Notes under the pieces: model-generated | The model's input: only the letters and a program-made list of their open reading frames with translations | What the model was told of the DNA's origin: nothing | The model's database searches: none | Source of the DNA: Pedobacter sp. KBW06 | GTDB lineage: Bacteria > Bacteroidota > Bacteroidia > Sphingobacteriales > Sphingobacteriaceae | Direction of reading: 5' to 3' | DNA length: 64,000 nt | NCBI RefSeq assembly: GCF_003852525.1 | Contig: NZ_QAJL01000009.1 | Location: 113,285-177,284, forward strand | Shown: piece by piece, positions 9,801 to 18,404 of the stretch | How positions within the stretch are numbered: the first letter of the stretch is position 1 | Layout: every line of letters begins with the position of its first letter | Translations under genes and position numbers: made by a program

Positions 9801-10212
9801 GCTCATTTGCACGGGTAAGGTCATCACCTTTAACTTCCTGAATTGAATAACTTAGTTTTCTTGTTTGTTTTCTAACACCAAAACCCGTTGTTACCACCAC
9901 TTCATTTAAGGTTTGGTTGTCTTCTTCCAAAGTAACATTGATACTCTTCTTATCCCCTACGGTAATTTCCTGAGTAACATAACCAATCAGTGATATTCTC
10001 AAAACACTTGCAGGTCCCACAGCAATAGAGAAATTTCCGATTTCGTTAGTTGCGGTTCCATTTTTGGTACCTTTTTCATTCACAGAGACCCCTGGCAATG
10101 CCTGTCCCCGATTATCTTTCACTGTCCCCGTAAAAGATTTTTGAGCGTAAGACCCTATTGCAGAACAAGTCAGCAACAGCATCCAAAAACACTTCAGGTA
10201 AAATTGTTTCAT
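6898..10212 (-). CDS. SusC/RagA-type TonB-linked outer membrane transporter, first pair
   Basis: The protein has 1104 residues: signal peptide (1-23), carboxypeptidase-regulatory-like domain (about 26-100), a TonB-box-like stretch 'LNEVVVTTGFG' (about 102-112), a plug domain (about 115-225, with 'VIDGVLIQPG' and 'SITVLKGAAASSLYGSRAQNGV'-type wording split across the region), and a long C-terminal beta barrel ending near 'TFALSIKASL'. It imports oligomers bound by its SusD partner, using TonB-ExbBD energy. The signal peptide opens MKQFYLKCF, close to MKQLYLKCF in the second SusC, so the two are paralogues. No sigma/anti-sigma pair or hybrid sensor lies beside it. Confidence 0.95.
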   Translation of the reverse strand: MKQFYLKCFWMLLLTCSAIGSYAQKSFTGTVKDNRGQALPGVSVNEKGTKNGTATNEIGNFSIAVGPASVLRISLIGYVTQEITVGDKKSINVTLEEDNQTLNEVVVTTGFGVRKQTRKLSYSIQEVKGDDLTRANEPNLVNALNGKVAGVVINMGAGGPQSSSRIRIRGNASLSQNTQPLVVIDGVLIQPGVTGADSYGNSPQDFGNIMKNLNADDYESITVLKGAAASSLYGSRAQNGVLLITSKKGKSGQGLGISFSHTQTVEEVYRTFDLQNEFGGGITPTFTKDASGMQQVDKANYFWSFGPKYDGSEVKDIDGRIIKWNAQPNNILDAYNNGIYSNSNLAFQGANEDGNFRLSYTKMANKGILPNNKFDRDAVDFRGSRKIGKIFTIDAGVNYTVSNVLNPINQSNNSSPLFALTYANPRSYDTKYWMNHYRDEVNGGRLRDAADPYGLSSFWYDLYTKKNRQKENNFRGNVEVTANITPWLNAMVRGTLNQVNTIREVKNIGDGVGFTGGEYGSGQSDQRSTRLQFLLNASRKINDNFDFNLSLGGETTSDFGKNTTYTRTDGGLKDPGKFFLGNSVKTLITENSLDGSQRTDAVYAYGDISYKNMLTLNVSLRNDWSSTLTYPNGTGSYGYLYPSVGLAYIFSESLKNVPGLGFLSYGKLRANYGHTGLGTNPYETSRGLYKFIGTYKDAKDIEMPRYGYSEFVKGNPNLKNELTKEFEIGTEMRFLNDRIGIDASFYRKNTFNQVLALQVPGESGVDKQLINAGNIQNQGIEILINGSPIKTKDFEWNSTLNFARNRNKVIKLAPGVTSVTLANAFGADMSSVAIEGEEYGTIYTGYGFASYQAKDAQGNNIDDPRNGQKMLKANGSYWRSGDAGQGNKKLGSMMEKFTASSINSFRYKDFNLGFQIDAKVGGMMASGTHQYGSNFGVFQSTLPGRSADHGGVLRKDAAGNSFNDGIIPEGIFADGTIINNVNVGGTTFADAVGKGLIQPVSARVHYARLTQWATGIREYSTFENNWVALREVSVGYTLPKRFTDKMKFNRVNLSFIARNLTYIYNSLPDHINPESLFSNSPGAFAEYGGAPYTRTFALSIKASL

Positions 10213-10274
10213 CTTTTTTGATTTAATTGTTAGAATTTAAGTTAATTGATTGGTTTGCGTGTATTCTTTAAAAG

Positions 10275-10300
10275 GTTTTAGCATATCCCTAAACTAAAAC
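10275..10300 (-). terminator. Hairpin between the ROK gene and susC: weak terminator or operator
   Basis: A perfect 7-bp inverted repeat, GTTTTAG and CTAAAAC, with a 12-base loop. On the minus strand it is followed by CTTTT, giving a weak terminator after the ROK gene. It also lies about 65-90 bases upstream of susC, so it could instead be a repressor site. Confidence 0.45.
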
Positions 10301-10313
10301 ACTTTGCTATATT

Positions 10314-11525
10314 TTAATTAAAATTACAATTCTCGACAACCAGTGTTGCTGCCCCTAACAGCCCTGATTCTGTAGATATCTCCGAAACCTGAATATCGGT
10401 GTATTCTGCCAGTCTTGGAATACAAAACTCATTGATTGCCTGCTGAATAGGAGCCATTAATATCTTCCCTGCAGTAGCCCCCCTGCCACTCAAAACAATC
10501 AGTTTTGGATTAATAATATGGATCAGCGTCGCCAGTCCTTTTCCAATCAAAAAAGCGGCATCCGCAAGAATTGAAACTGCTAAAGGATCCCCCGCTTTTG
10601 CTGCTTCCAGAAAATGATCACCTGGCAACCTTGTTTCATCAAGGAACAGATGCTCGAGACTTGAGCTTACTCCTGAAGCAATTTGCGATTTTGCCCTTTC
10701 GACCAAAATCAACAAGGAAGTATCTACCTCCAAACAGCCTCTTTTACCACATGAACACAATTTGTTACTTTGAGAAAGCGGTATATGGCTGAATTCACCA
10801 GCATATCCACTATGTCCTCTGAACAAACTACCATTGATCACCATTCCAAGTCCGATTCCCCAGCCGATATTGACTACCATTACGTCTTTAAGTCCTTTTC
10901 CAGCACCGAATTTCAACTCGGCTAAGGCGATGATACTGGAATCATTGTCAATGAATACCGGAAGGCCAAGTTCTTTGGTCAGGTGGTTTTTCAGGTTGCC
11001 ATCTCCTTTTATCTTAAAAAAAGTATGGTTTATTCCATGTTCAGCGTTGACGAATCCAGGCATTCCTATACCGACGCCTAAAATTTCCTCGTTTGAAATC
11101 CCTGAACTTAAGATATACTCCTTCAAGAATTCTACCAGCGCTTTCGTACTTTCCTGGTCATCCTTAAGTGATAATCGTCGAATTTCTGGTTCAGTTTTCA
11201 CCTGATTCAGTAAGTCATAGATCACCACCTGAGTAACCAGCTGGTCCATTGCGACTGCAATTATGTATCTTTGTTTTTGTTGATTTAAAAGGAAGGTAAG
11301 CGCCCTTCGACCTCCTGTGGAAGGGGCAAGACCATGCTCAAGGACATAGCCTTCAGCCATCAGGTCATTTACGGTCGTCGTCACTAAAGGCAAGCTCTTA
11401 TGAGTGAGCTTACTTAACTCCATTAAGGTGAGCATATCATTATAATACAGATGCTTAATCACCTCTCTACGGAGTTGATGGTATTTTTTCTTTGTGGCGG
11501 TCACATGATTAGGTTTGTTGATCAA
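10314..11525 (-). CDS. ROK-family transcriptional repressor (NagC/XylR type)
   Basis: The protein has 403 residues. The N-terminus (about 18-78) is a winged helix-turn-helix ('LTLMELSKLTHKSLPLVTTT', then a 'GGRRALTF' wing). The ROK sugar-binding domain follows: 'IDND' (192-195), 'GEFSHIPLS' with His247, and a zinc motif with Cys257, Cys259 and Cys264 ('CSCGKRGCLEV'). The kinase-type phosphate loop DxGxT is not seen where expected (about residues 88-97), so a sugar-responsive regulator is more likely than a kinase. The first codon in frame is TTG at 11525, with a stop just upstream; a GTG seven codons later is the alternative. It sits between two susCD pairs on the same strand and probably controls one or both. 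Confidence 0.88.
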   Translation of the reverse strand: MINKPNHVTATKKKYHQLRREVIKHLYYNDMLTLMELSKLTHKSLPLVTTTVNDLMAEGYVLEHGLAPSTGGRRALTFLLNQQKQRYIIAVAMDQLVTQVVIYDLLNQVKTEPEIRRLSLKDDQESTKALVEFLKEYILSSGISNEEILGVGIGMPGFVNAEHGINHTFFKIKGDGNLKNHLTKELGLPVFIDNDSSIIALAELKFGAGKGLKDVMVVNIGWGIGLGMVINGSLFRGHSGYAGEFSHIPLSQSNKLCSCGKRGCLEVDTSLLILVERAKSQIASGVSSSLEHLFLDETRLPGDHFLEAAKAGDPLAVSILADAAFLIGKGLATLIHIINPKLIVLSGRGATAGKILMAPIQQAINEFCIPRLAEYTDIQVSEISTESGLLGAATLVVENCNFN

Positions 11526-11630
11526 ACTTAAAATATTTTTATGACAAATGCGAGTAACTTATTAATTTTTTTTTAAGTACACCAAAGAAACATTAAATAA
11601 TAAAAATCGAAGCATACCTAAAAGAGGATT

Positions 11631-11667
11631 AAAAACCCCGGATCGTCTATTCAGATCCAGGGCTTTT
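11631..11667 (-). terminator. Intrinsic terminator after susD (second pair)
   Basis: A 14-bp stem with a 9-base loop. Two of its pairs are G-U only in the minus-strand RNA, which ends in GGGGUUUUU, so the hairpin is built for that strand. It begins 10 bases past the susD stop. Confidence 0.8.
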
Positions 11668-11676
11668 AAGATAAGG

Positions 11677-13290
11677 CTAAGGCATCCAGTATACCTTATT
11701 TAGCGCCTGGGCATTTTGATCTGCCCCACCAGTTGCATTTTTCCAATTTGCATTGTTGTTCACACTTTCTTCATTTGGATATGGAAGTTTATTGACCCTG
11801 TAAGTAGGATTAAAAGAAGGATCTTTTGGTGTTAGCCCTGTCCGTCTTACAATTGACCAGGCCTCTGCAGGCTGGAACATGGTAGCCAGCCAGGCCTGGG
11901 TTGCAATCTTAGTCAATGCATCATTATCATTCCCACCGTTATAGAGTACTGCAGGATTACTTAAAAGAGCGGTCATTTGTAAAGCTGTTGGTGGTATTGG
12001 TTTGATCAACCATGCTTTAGAATTATTTGCATAAGCATACCAGAAATTAACGGAGGAAGTAATCCCTGCTTCATACTCTGTTTTAGCTAAACTCGTATTT
12101 TTGCCCACCCCCATTCCTCTTTGATAGATTTCTGCTTTCAGGAAATGAACATCAGCCTCTGTAATGATCAGGTAAGGAAAGTAAATCTGATCATAGATCG
12201 TAAAGAAATTAAAGCTGGCAAATTTGTTCCCGGGATCCGATCCAATTGGCCTTCGGCTCGGACTTCCGTCATTTTTATAAGGTTCACCACCTTCACTTTC
12301 CGAACCATTCTGAAGCTGTGGAACCCACTGATCAGCATTATTGGTTTGAAAGAAAATAAAACATCTTGGATCATAAATACCCGCTCCGGAGGGTGCATCA
12401 GAACTTGACATCTTATTCCAAACATTTTTGCTCATCCGGATATTGGAAACAGAGGTCTCTCTGAAAGTGTACCACTGGCGTTCTGTTGAAATTCCAGGAG
12501 AAACAGAACCTGGCCAGAAACCAAAATTACTTTTTTCCAGTTTAGCAACATCCTGATTGTTGGGTAAAAGCTGATTTCCTCCTATAATATCATTGATAAT
12601 CTCTGAAGCCAGAGCTTGCTCTTTATTATACAAACGGACAGCGTAGCGCAATCTCAATGAATTTCCAAATTTCTTCCAGGCATCAAAATCACTATTTAAA
12701 AAAGATTCAGAAGCGCCAATACTCGTTTGGCCCCCAGCGCTGTTAATTCCGTTCACTGCAGTCTTCAGATCTGCCAGGACACTCTTATAAATGTCAGCTT
12801 CTTTGTCGTAAACAGGACGATAGAATTCTATACCGGTATCTCCTAAACCTGCTTGAGTATAAGGAATACTTCCATAATAGTCGAGCATATGTAAAGTCTT
12901 CGAAGCGATCAGAATCGTAGCCATGTGTTTCACATTATCAAATTCTGCCGGATTGGCCTCTTGTGTGATTCGCTTTAGCAAAGAGCGATAATTTTTTAAA
13001 CTTGGATAATATTTATTCCAGAAGCTGGAACTATAATTTAAATATGGTGTAATCTTATTTTGCACTGCCTGTTGATTCGTAGAGGAGTAAAACAGGCTGA
13101 TGTAAAGCGTATTGTCCTCATCTGTCACAGATTTCGCTAATCCATTAAATAGTCCCGCTACAGTTTGGGTTTCGACACCTGCTTCATTATATGGCCTGTT
13201 GATTTCTTCAAATCCTTTTTTACAGGCCAGGCTACCAGTAATCGTCCAGAAAACCAGCATACCATATATTATTTTTTGATTAAGTTTCAT
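11677..13290 (-). CDS. SusD/RagB-type nutrient-binding outer membrane lipoprotein, second pair
   Basis: The protein has 537 residues with a lipoprotein signal and lipidation Cys at residue 23 ('GSLACKKG'). The middle has 'SLRLRYAVRLYNKE' and the C-terminal region 'AEAWSIVRRTGLTP', both typical of the SusD-like_2 family. It differs a good deal from the first SusD here, so the two pairs probably bind different ligands. It follows its susC with only 17 bases between them and ends at a terminator. Confidence 0.92.
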   Translation of the reverse strand: MKLNQKIIYGMLVFWTITGSLACKKGFEEINRPYNEAGVETQTVAGLFNGLAKSVTDEDNTLYISLFYSSTNQQAVQNKITPYLNYSSSFWNKYYPSLKNYRSLLKRITQEANPAEFDNVKHMATILIASKTLHMLDYYGSIPYTQAGLGDTGIEFYRPVYDKEADIYKSVLADLKTAVNGINSAGGQTSIGASESFLNSDFDAWKKFGNSLRLRYAVRLYNKEQALASEIINDIIGGNQLLPNNQDVAKLEKSNFGFWPGSVSPGISTERQWYTFRETSVSNIRMSKNVWNKMSSSDAPSGAGIYDPRCFIFFQTNNADQWVPQLQNGSESEGGEPYKNDGSPSRRPIGSDPGNKFASFNFFTIYDQIYFPYLIITEADVHFLKAEIYQRGMGVGKNTSLAKTEYEAGITSSVNFWYAYANNSKAWLIKPIPPTALQMTALLSNPAVLYNGGNDNDALTKIATQAWLATMFQPAEAWSIVRRTGLTPKDPSFNPTYRVNKLPYPNEESVNNNANWKNATGGADQNAQALNKVYWMP

Positions 13291-13307
13291 TTTGAATAAG
13301 TTTAAGA

Positions 13308-16300
13308 CTAGAATGATGATTTAACAGATAATCCAAATGACCTCACGCGTGGAATAGATGAGAACTCAATTCCCTGCATATTACCAATCCCATTTACGCC
13401 TTCCGGATTTAATCCTTTAGGGATGCTGGTATAGATGTAAAACAAATCGCGACCAATTAATGACACGCTCAGGTTCTGAATAAACTTTGTTTTTTGGATC
13501 ACTGTTTTCGGCACCTGATAAGTCAGGGCTACCTCTCTCAATTTAACCCAGGTATTTTCGAAAACTGAAGCTGAACGCGGCACCCCAATATGGTTCCATG
13601 AGGCATAAGTTCCCAGATAATACCATGCCGGATTCACTACATTTGTATTTGGTGTTCCGTCAGCATATACCCCTCCAAAGCTAATTCCTGTGTTCGCGGT
13701 TGTGCCATCCGGATATGTCAACGGCAAACCTCCGCCATTACGCTCTTTTACTGTTTCTTCGAGCAATCCATTCCCCATTGCTGCAGCATAAGTTCCAAAA
13801 AAGGTATCTCCGCCAATTTTTGCATCAATCATTGCATATAATGAAAGGTTCTTATAACGAAAAGTATTACTGATTCCACCTGTTAAAAATGCCTGAGAAT
13901 TACCAATCGGAACCTGATCTGGGGTCAGGACCCATTGTGTTCCCGCCACTCTTTCGACACCATTAACTGTGTAAGTCAGCTTTTGTCCATTTGCCCCTAT
14001 TGCATCCTTCACCACTTTCTGTCCATTCAGATAGGTAAAGTCTTTGCCATAGAGTGTTCCATAATTGTCTCCCACATTCACTCTTTGAGAAATCCCGTTT
14101 CCTTCAAAAAATGTACCCAGTTGGAGGTTGTCATTCCCGGGATCCAGCGCAAGTACCTTAGTACTTGAATGCGCACCATTCACGGCTACGCTCCAGGAGA
14201 AATCTCTGTTCGCTATAGGCCTTGCATTAATGATGAATTCCAGTCCTTTATTCCCCAATGAGCCTCTGTTGATCTGAACTTCATTAAAACCCGAGGAAAT
14301 AGGTAAGGCATTGGTTAAGATCTGATTAAACGTTTTCATGCTGTAAGCAGAAAGCTCTACATTAATCCGGTTCTTTAAAAAGCCTAAATTTAAGCCCAAT
14401 TCGTATGCCCTGGAGCGTTGAGGCTCTATATTATTCGCTTTTAATTTCAATGGATAGGTCTGTGCAGCCTGTCCGTTATAGGCTTCAGTCGTGATAATGT
14501 TATGAATGGAATAAGGATCAGTATCACTGCCAGTCTCTGCATAAGAAAAGGTAATTTTACCCAGACTCAACCAAGGTGCAGCGGTATCCAAACCTTTAAT
14601 ACCCTCTGAAAAGACATAACTTAAATTTGCGGAAGGATAAAAATAAGAATTCGAGCCATCCTGGAGTGTAGAAGACCAGTCATTACGTCCTGTTACCTGT
14701 AAGAAAAGATAATCTTTGTAAGACAGGTCAAGGAAGCCAAATGCGGAATTTATTTTTCTTCTATATCTCACTTCAGGAACATAATTATCAAAGGATTCTA
14801 TTTTAGATCCATTGTTAATGGCAAAAACAAAAGGTTTAATAAAATCCCCATTGGTACGGCTGCTGACCATATAATCGTTTCTATAGTAAGATTCAACTCC
14901 TCCGGTTAAACTTCCATTGATAGACTTGTCGAATAAGTTTTCCTTATGCAATCTGAAAAGCGCACTTAAATTCCTGTTCAGACTCTTGGCAAGTGATTCT
15001 TTATATGCACCAACCGTACCCTGAATATTCTTAGGGTATTCTCTGATTTCAGTCACATCATTGGAGTTATCCACACCACCCTGAGCAGTAAGGTTAAGCC
15101 AATCAGTAAGATCAGCTGTTATTTTCATTCCGCCTATTAACTGATTTCTATTAAAATTGGTATTGTTCTTATAAATGTTCCAGAAGGAATTGGCCATATA
15201 AGAATAATAAGGGTACTGAACGGTACTTCCGGGAAAATTAGCCTTGGAATTCACATCTCTTTGAGAGCCATTTAAAGCGAAGTCATTCATTTCTTCTACA
15301 TCTGATCTGAAATCACGGGTAGCAGCATAGGAAAATCCAGCAAGGTAATTACCTGAGCCAATCGGCGGCGTATTTAAGCGTTCAAAATTCACATAGCTTC
15401 CGGTAACTTCTGCGGAGACTTTTTTACTCACTTTGATGGTTGAACCAATATTGAAGGTATTCGATCCAAAATTACTATTGAGGGTATTTGCTTTGGTATA
15501 ATCGCGGGTATAGGAGAACCGCGCTGTTCCAAAATCCCCGCCGCCTGAGATTGCCACGTTATGCTGAGACACGTTTCCGTCTGGAAAATAAGGTTTCCAA
15601 TTGTCTGGTTGCGCAGAGTATGGCCTTAGCACACCATCGTACCACAAAACCGGCTGGTTATCAAATTTTGGTCCCCAGGATAATCCGCTGGGAAACGAAA
15701 ACAGGTCCCAGGCCTGAACACTGTTGTTGTATGGCAACATGCCATATGCACCTGTTTTATAATCTCCCGCTGCATAGGTTCCGGTATAGGTTCCAATCTG
15801 GTAGCGCTGTCCTGCCCCGTTGGTTGGAAACTGCTTTCCCTGATCGGCAGTCCACAATGAACCCACAAGACCAGAACCATATTCGTTTTGAAAATTCAGG
15901 AATTCGTAGGCTTTAGTTGACCTTACAGCATAAGAATAATCTACTCCGAGTCCATCTCTTTTTTCCCCTTTTTTCCTGGTGATCAGAATCACACCATTGG
16001 CACCCCGCGCGCCGTAAAGTGCCGCCGCTGCCGGTCCTTTCAATACAGTAATGTCTTCGATATCTTCAGGATTAATAAAATTCATTCCTGTGCCCCAGTC
16101 GTTATAAGCAGCGACATCGGCCCCCTGCTTCGTTCCTGAAGCGCCACCGCCTCCATTATTTGGACCACTGTTCAGCGGATCATTATTAATTGCAACTCCA
16201 TCTACGATAATTAAAGCACGGTTTTCTCCTGTAAGGGAGGTGTTTCCACGAACAACAATTCTTGAGGAACCACCTTCAACTCCACCTGAAGCCTGGCTAA

Positions 16301-16757
16301 TATTTAGACCAGCTACTTTACCCATTAAACCCTGCGCTATAGTTGGTGCCTGAGCGACATTCAGATCTTTGCCCTTTACACTCTGTGCAGAATAGCCCAG
16401 AGATTTTTTATCTTTTTTTAGCCCTAATGCGGTCGTAATGGTAACTTCTGTCAACGTAGTTTCGTCATTTGCAAGTGTTACGGTCACCGTTCCCGAGTTA
16501 CCTACCGTGATTTGTTTCGTCACCAGTCCGATTGAACTGAAACTTAAAACCTCTCCGGCAGTGGCAGTAATCGCAAAATTACCACCTCCATCTGTAGAAG
16601 TTCTGATTTGGGTTCCTTTGACAGTAACTGTTACCCCTGGTAAGGGCTGGCCCTGCTGATCAATTACCTTACCGGTAATCTTAGTCTGGGCATAAGTTGT
16701 CGCTGCCATGAGGCAACACAACAAAATGCTAAAGCATTTTAAGTACAATTGTTTCAT
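13308..16757 (-). CDS. SusC/RagA-type TonB-linked outer membrane transporter, second pair
   Basis: The protein has 1149 residues: signal peptide (1-23, MKQLYLKCF... TTYAQ), carboxypeptidase-regulatory-like domain (about 27-100), a TonB-box-like 'LTEVTITTALG' (about 101-111), a plug domain (about 118-265, with 'IIVDGVAINNDP' and 'ITVLKGPAAAALYG'), and a beta barrel to the end ('SFGLSVKSSF'). A glycine/asparagine-rich loop 'NSGPNNGGGGASG' lies in the plug. It forms an uptake complex with the SusD encoded downstream. The 394-base leader upstream contains two inverted repeats that could be operators. Confidence 0.95.
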   Translation of the reverse strand: MKQLYLKCFSILLCCLMAATTYAQTKITGKVIDQQGQPLPGVTVTVKGTQIRTSTDGGGNFAITATAGEVLSFSSIGLVTKQITVGNSGTVTVTLANDETTLTEVTITTALGLKKDKKSLGYSAQSVKGKDLNVAQAPTIAQGLMGKVAGLNISQASGGVEGGSSRIVVRGNTSLTGENRALIIVDGVAINNDPLNSGPNNGGGGASGTKQGADVAAYNDWGTGMNFINPEDIEDITVLKGPAAAALYGARGANGVILITRKKGEKRDGLGVDYSYAVRSTKAYEFLNFQNEYGSGLVGSLWTADQGKQFPTNGAGQRYQIGTYTGTYAAGDYKTGAYGMLPYNNSVQAWDLFSFPSGLSWGPKFDNQPVLWYDGVLRPYSAQPDNWKPYFPDGNVSQHNVAISGGGDFGTARFSYTRDYTKANTLNSNFGSNTFNIGSTIKVSKKVSAEVTGSYVNFERLNTPPIGSGNYLAGFSYAATRDFRSDVEEMNDFALNGSQRDVNSKANFPGSTVQYPYYSYMANSFWNIYKNNTNFNRNQLIGGMKITADLTDWLNLTAQGGVDNSNDVTEIREYPKNIQGTVGAYKESLAKSLNRNLSALFRLHKENLFDKSINGSLTGGVESYYRNDYMVSSRTNGDFIKPFVFAINNGSKIESFDNYVPEVRYRRKINSAFGFLDLSYKDYLFLQVTGRNDWSSTLQDGSNSYFYPSANLSYVFSEGIKGLDTAAPWLSLGKITFSYAETGSDTDPYSIHNIITTEAYNGQAAQTYPLKLKANNIEPQRSRAYELGLNLGFLKNRINVELSAYSMKTFNQILTNALPISSGFNEVQINRGSLGNKGLEFIINARPIANRDFSWSVAVNGAHSSTKVLALDPGNDNLQLGTFFEGNGISQRVNVGDNYGTLYGKDFTYLNGQKVVKDAIGANGQKLTYTVNGVERVAGTQWVLTPDQVPIGNSQAFLTGGISNTFRYKNLSLYAMIDAKIGGDTFFGTYAAAMGNGLLEETVKERNGGGLPLTYPDGTTANTGISFGGVYADGTPNTNVVNPAWYYLGTYASWNHIGVPRSASVFENTWVKLREVALTYQVPKTVIQKTKFIQNLSVSLIGRDLFYIYTSIPKGLNPEGVNGIGNMQGIEFSSIPRVRSFGLSVKSSF

Positions 16758-16847
16758 AATGGTTTAGGTTAGTTGAAAGACTGCGTTTTAAATAGTTGAT
16801 ACTCTATGTTTATTAATTGAATTCACAATTTCCTAAATACAAGCATA

Positions 16848-16859
16848 CCGACCTGTCGG
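16848..16859. promoter_or_regulatory. Palindrome upstream of the second susC, possible operator
   Basis: A perfect inverted repeat CCGAC-CT-GTCGG, GC-rich within AT-rich surroundings, about 90 bases upstream of the susC start. A repressor site is plausible; the ROK product is one candidate. Inference only. Confidence 0.35.
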
Positions 16860-16952
16860 CAACATTTTTTTCAAACTCCACACATTAATGCTTGTAGTTC
16901 CCTTAATCTGTTCAATGTGGTAAGTGTCAGCGCCCTACCTTCCCCCGAAAAA

Positions 16953-16974
16953 GATGAGATTCCCTGTTCTCATC
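16953..16974. promoter_or_regulatory. Inverted repeat upstream of the second susC
   Basis: GATGAGA and TCTCATC separated by 8 bases, about 200 bases upstream of susC. There is no poly-T tail on either side, so a terminator is unlikely; it may be a protein-binding site or an RNA hairpin. Confidence 0.3.
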
Positions 16975-17151
16975 CTAACATTGTAACACGATTGTAATAT
17001 TTGGTTATATAAACTTAATTTTATTTTTTCAAAAAAAATAGAACTTTTTAATTTTATTTTTAAGTTACACCAACTTTTATTTTAAAAAATCAAATAATAG
17101 CCATTTTATATAGCGATAACGAGGTTATTTGCTGAAATTTTTATCAAAAAA

Positions 17152-17185
17152 AAAAGCGGATGATGCTACTGCATCATCCGCTTTT
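17152..17185 (-). terminator. Intrinsic terminator after lepB
   Basis: A perfect 12-bp GC-rich stem (AGCGGATGATGC / GCATCATCCGCT) with a TACT loop, extended by three A-T pairs and followed on the minus strand by a long T run. It ends the parA-to-lepB operon. Confidence 0.92.
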
Positions 17186-17202
17186 AACCTGATAATTAGA
17201 GG

Positions 17203-18399
17203 TTAATGTATTCCTTTAAGTAATCTGTTCCACCTGATTTTACTGAAGAAAGATCCATTAGTATCATAACTCATCCAGATAAATAACGCTTTTCCAACAA
17301 TATGATCTTCAGGAACAAAGCCCCAATAGCGCGAATCTGCAGATTTATGGCGATTATCTCCCATCATCCAATAGTAATTCATTTTAAAAGTATAGCTATC
17401 GGCAGCAACGCCGTTAATCAACCAGCCTTTACCTGATTTCTCTACCTTATTTCCTTCGTAAATACGGATACTTCTTTCATAAAGAGGCATTGTCGCACTA
17501 TCCAGTTTCACCGTCCAACCTCTCTTAGGAAGAATGATCGGACCAAAATTATCTACATTCCAATTTCTGTTCGGATCATAAGGAAAAATATCTCCATCTC
17601 TTTTCTGATCAACTTCTGTCAATTCTTTTACTGATTGGACAAAGTCCAGTTTGCGAACTTTTTCCATCATCGGTTCTGTACCGGTAAACTGGTAAGAATT
17701 CTGGCTCATTGGAGAGATCTCTTCAGAAACATTAAAGCCCATATCCTCAAAAACGCTAAAATTAACATCCTGAGTTTTAAACACGACTTCGTATCCGATT
17801 TGCCCGGTATTTTTTAACTTCTCCGGTTTTCCATTCAGGTACACCAATCCGTTTTTCATACTTACCGTGTCACCTGCTATTCCGATGCATCGTTTAATAT
17901 AATTCTCTCTTTTATCTACCGGGCGACTAACAATCGTAAACTGACTGTTAACCTGTTTCCAGCCCAATGATCTAACCATTTGGTAATAATCCTGGTCCTG
18001 ATATTCCAGTGCTACGGTATCTCCCTGAGGGTAGTTAAACACGACAACATCATTTCTTTTAATATCAGATAGTCCTGGTAATCTACGGTATTTCCATTCT
18101 ACGCCATCCCAGTAAGCTTTTGTACCGGTGATCGGCATGGTATGGTGTGCAAAAGGAAAAGCAACCGGAGTCATAGGAATTCTCGCTCCGTAATTCACTT
18201 TACTGACAAACAAAAAGTCGCCCACCAACAATGACCGCTCCATAGAAGCCGTTGGTATGGTATAGGCTTCAATAAAAAACACCCTGATGATCGTCGCTGC
18301 TATTACCGCAAATAAGATGGCATCAAACCATTCCCGGCTTTTAGTTTTTTTCTTTCTTGGCTTGGCATCATTGTTCTTTTGCCAGAATTTCCAATTCAT
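17203..18399 (-). CDS. lepB: Signal peptidase I
   Basis: The membrane-bound serine protease that removes signal peptides from exported proteins. The protein has 398 residues: one N-terminal membrane segment (about 25-45), the catalytic Ser52 in 'TIPTASMERSL', and the general base Lys169 in 'YIKRCIGIAGDTV'. A late 'YYWMMGDNRHKSADSRYWG' is the conserved GDNR...SRYWG box. Compared with E. coli LepB there is a long extra segment (about residues 190-330) between the catalytic core and the GDNR box, which I recall as common in Bacteroidota. It is the last gene of the parA-parB-DUF5683-dapB-lepB operon, 5 bases after dapB. Confidence 0.95.
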   Translation of the reverse strand: MNWKFWQKNNDAKPRKKKTKSREWFDAILFAVIAATIIRVFFIEAYTIPTASMERSLLVGDFLFVSKVNYGARIPMTPVAFPFAHHTMPITGTKAYWDGVEWKYRRLPGLSDIKRNDVVVFNYPQGDTVALEYQDQDYYQMVRSLGWKQVNSQFTIVSRPVDKRENYIKRCIGIAGDTVSMKNGLVYLNGKPEKLKNTGQIGYEVVFKTQDVNFSVFEDMGFNVSEEISPMSQNSYQFTGTEPMMEKVRKLDFVQSVKELTEVDQKRDGDIFPYDPNRNWNVDNFGPIILPKRGWTVKLDSATMPLYERSIRIYEGNKVEKSGKGWLINGVAADSYTFKMNYYWMMGDNRHKSADSRYWGFVPEDHIVGKALFIWMSYDTNGSFFSKIRWNRLLKGIH

Positions 18400-18404
18400 A
18401 ATCT

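Larger units (their letters stand above)
16758..17151. other. AT-rich intergenic region upstream of the second susC
   Basis: About 390 bases without a convincing gene. It should hold the susC promoter (minus strand) and shows two inverted repeats, at 16848-16859 and 16953-16974. Bases 17020-17110 are a very AT-rich run with no clear protein signal. I could not place a TAnnTTTG box here with confidence. Confidence 0.5.

Noticed and set aside
10314..11525. Glucokinase-type ROK sugar kinase
   Set aside because: The N-terminal winged helix and the lack of the DxGxT phosphate loop favour a repressor.
15488..15916. A 142-codon plus-strand frame opposite the second susC
   Set aside because: Antisense to the plug and barrel region of susC, with an Arg/His-rich composition typical of shadow frames.
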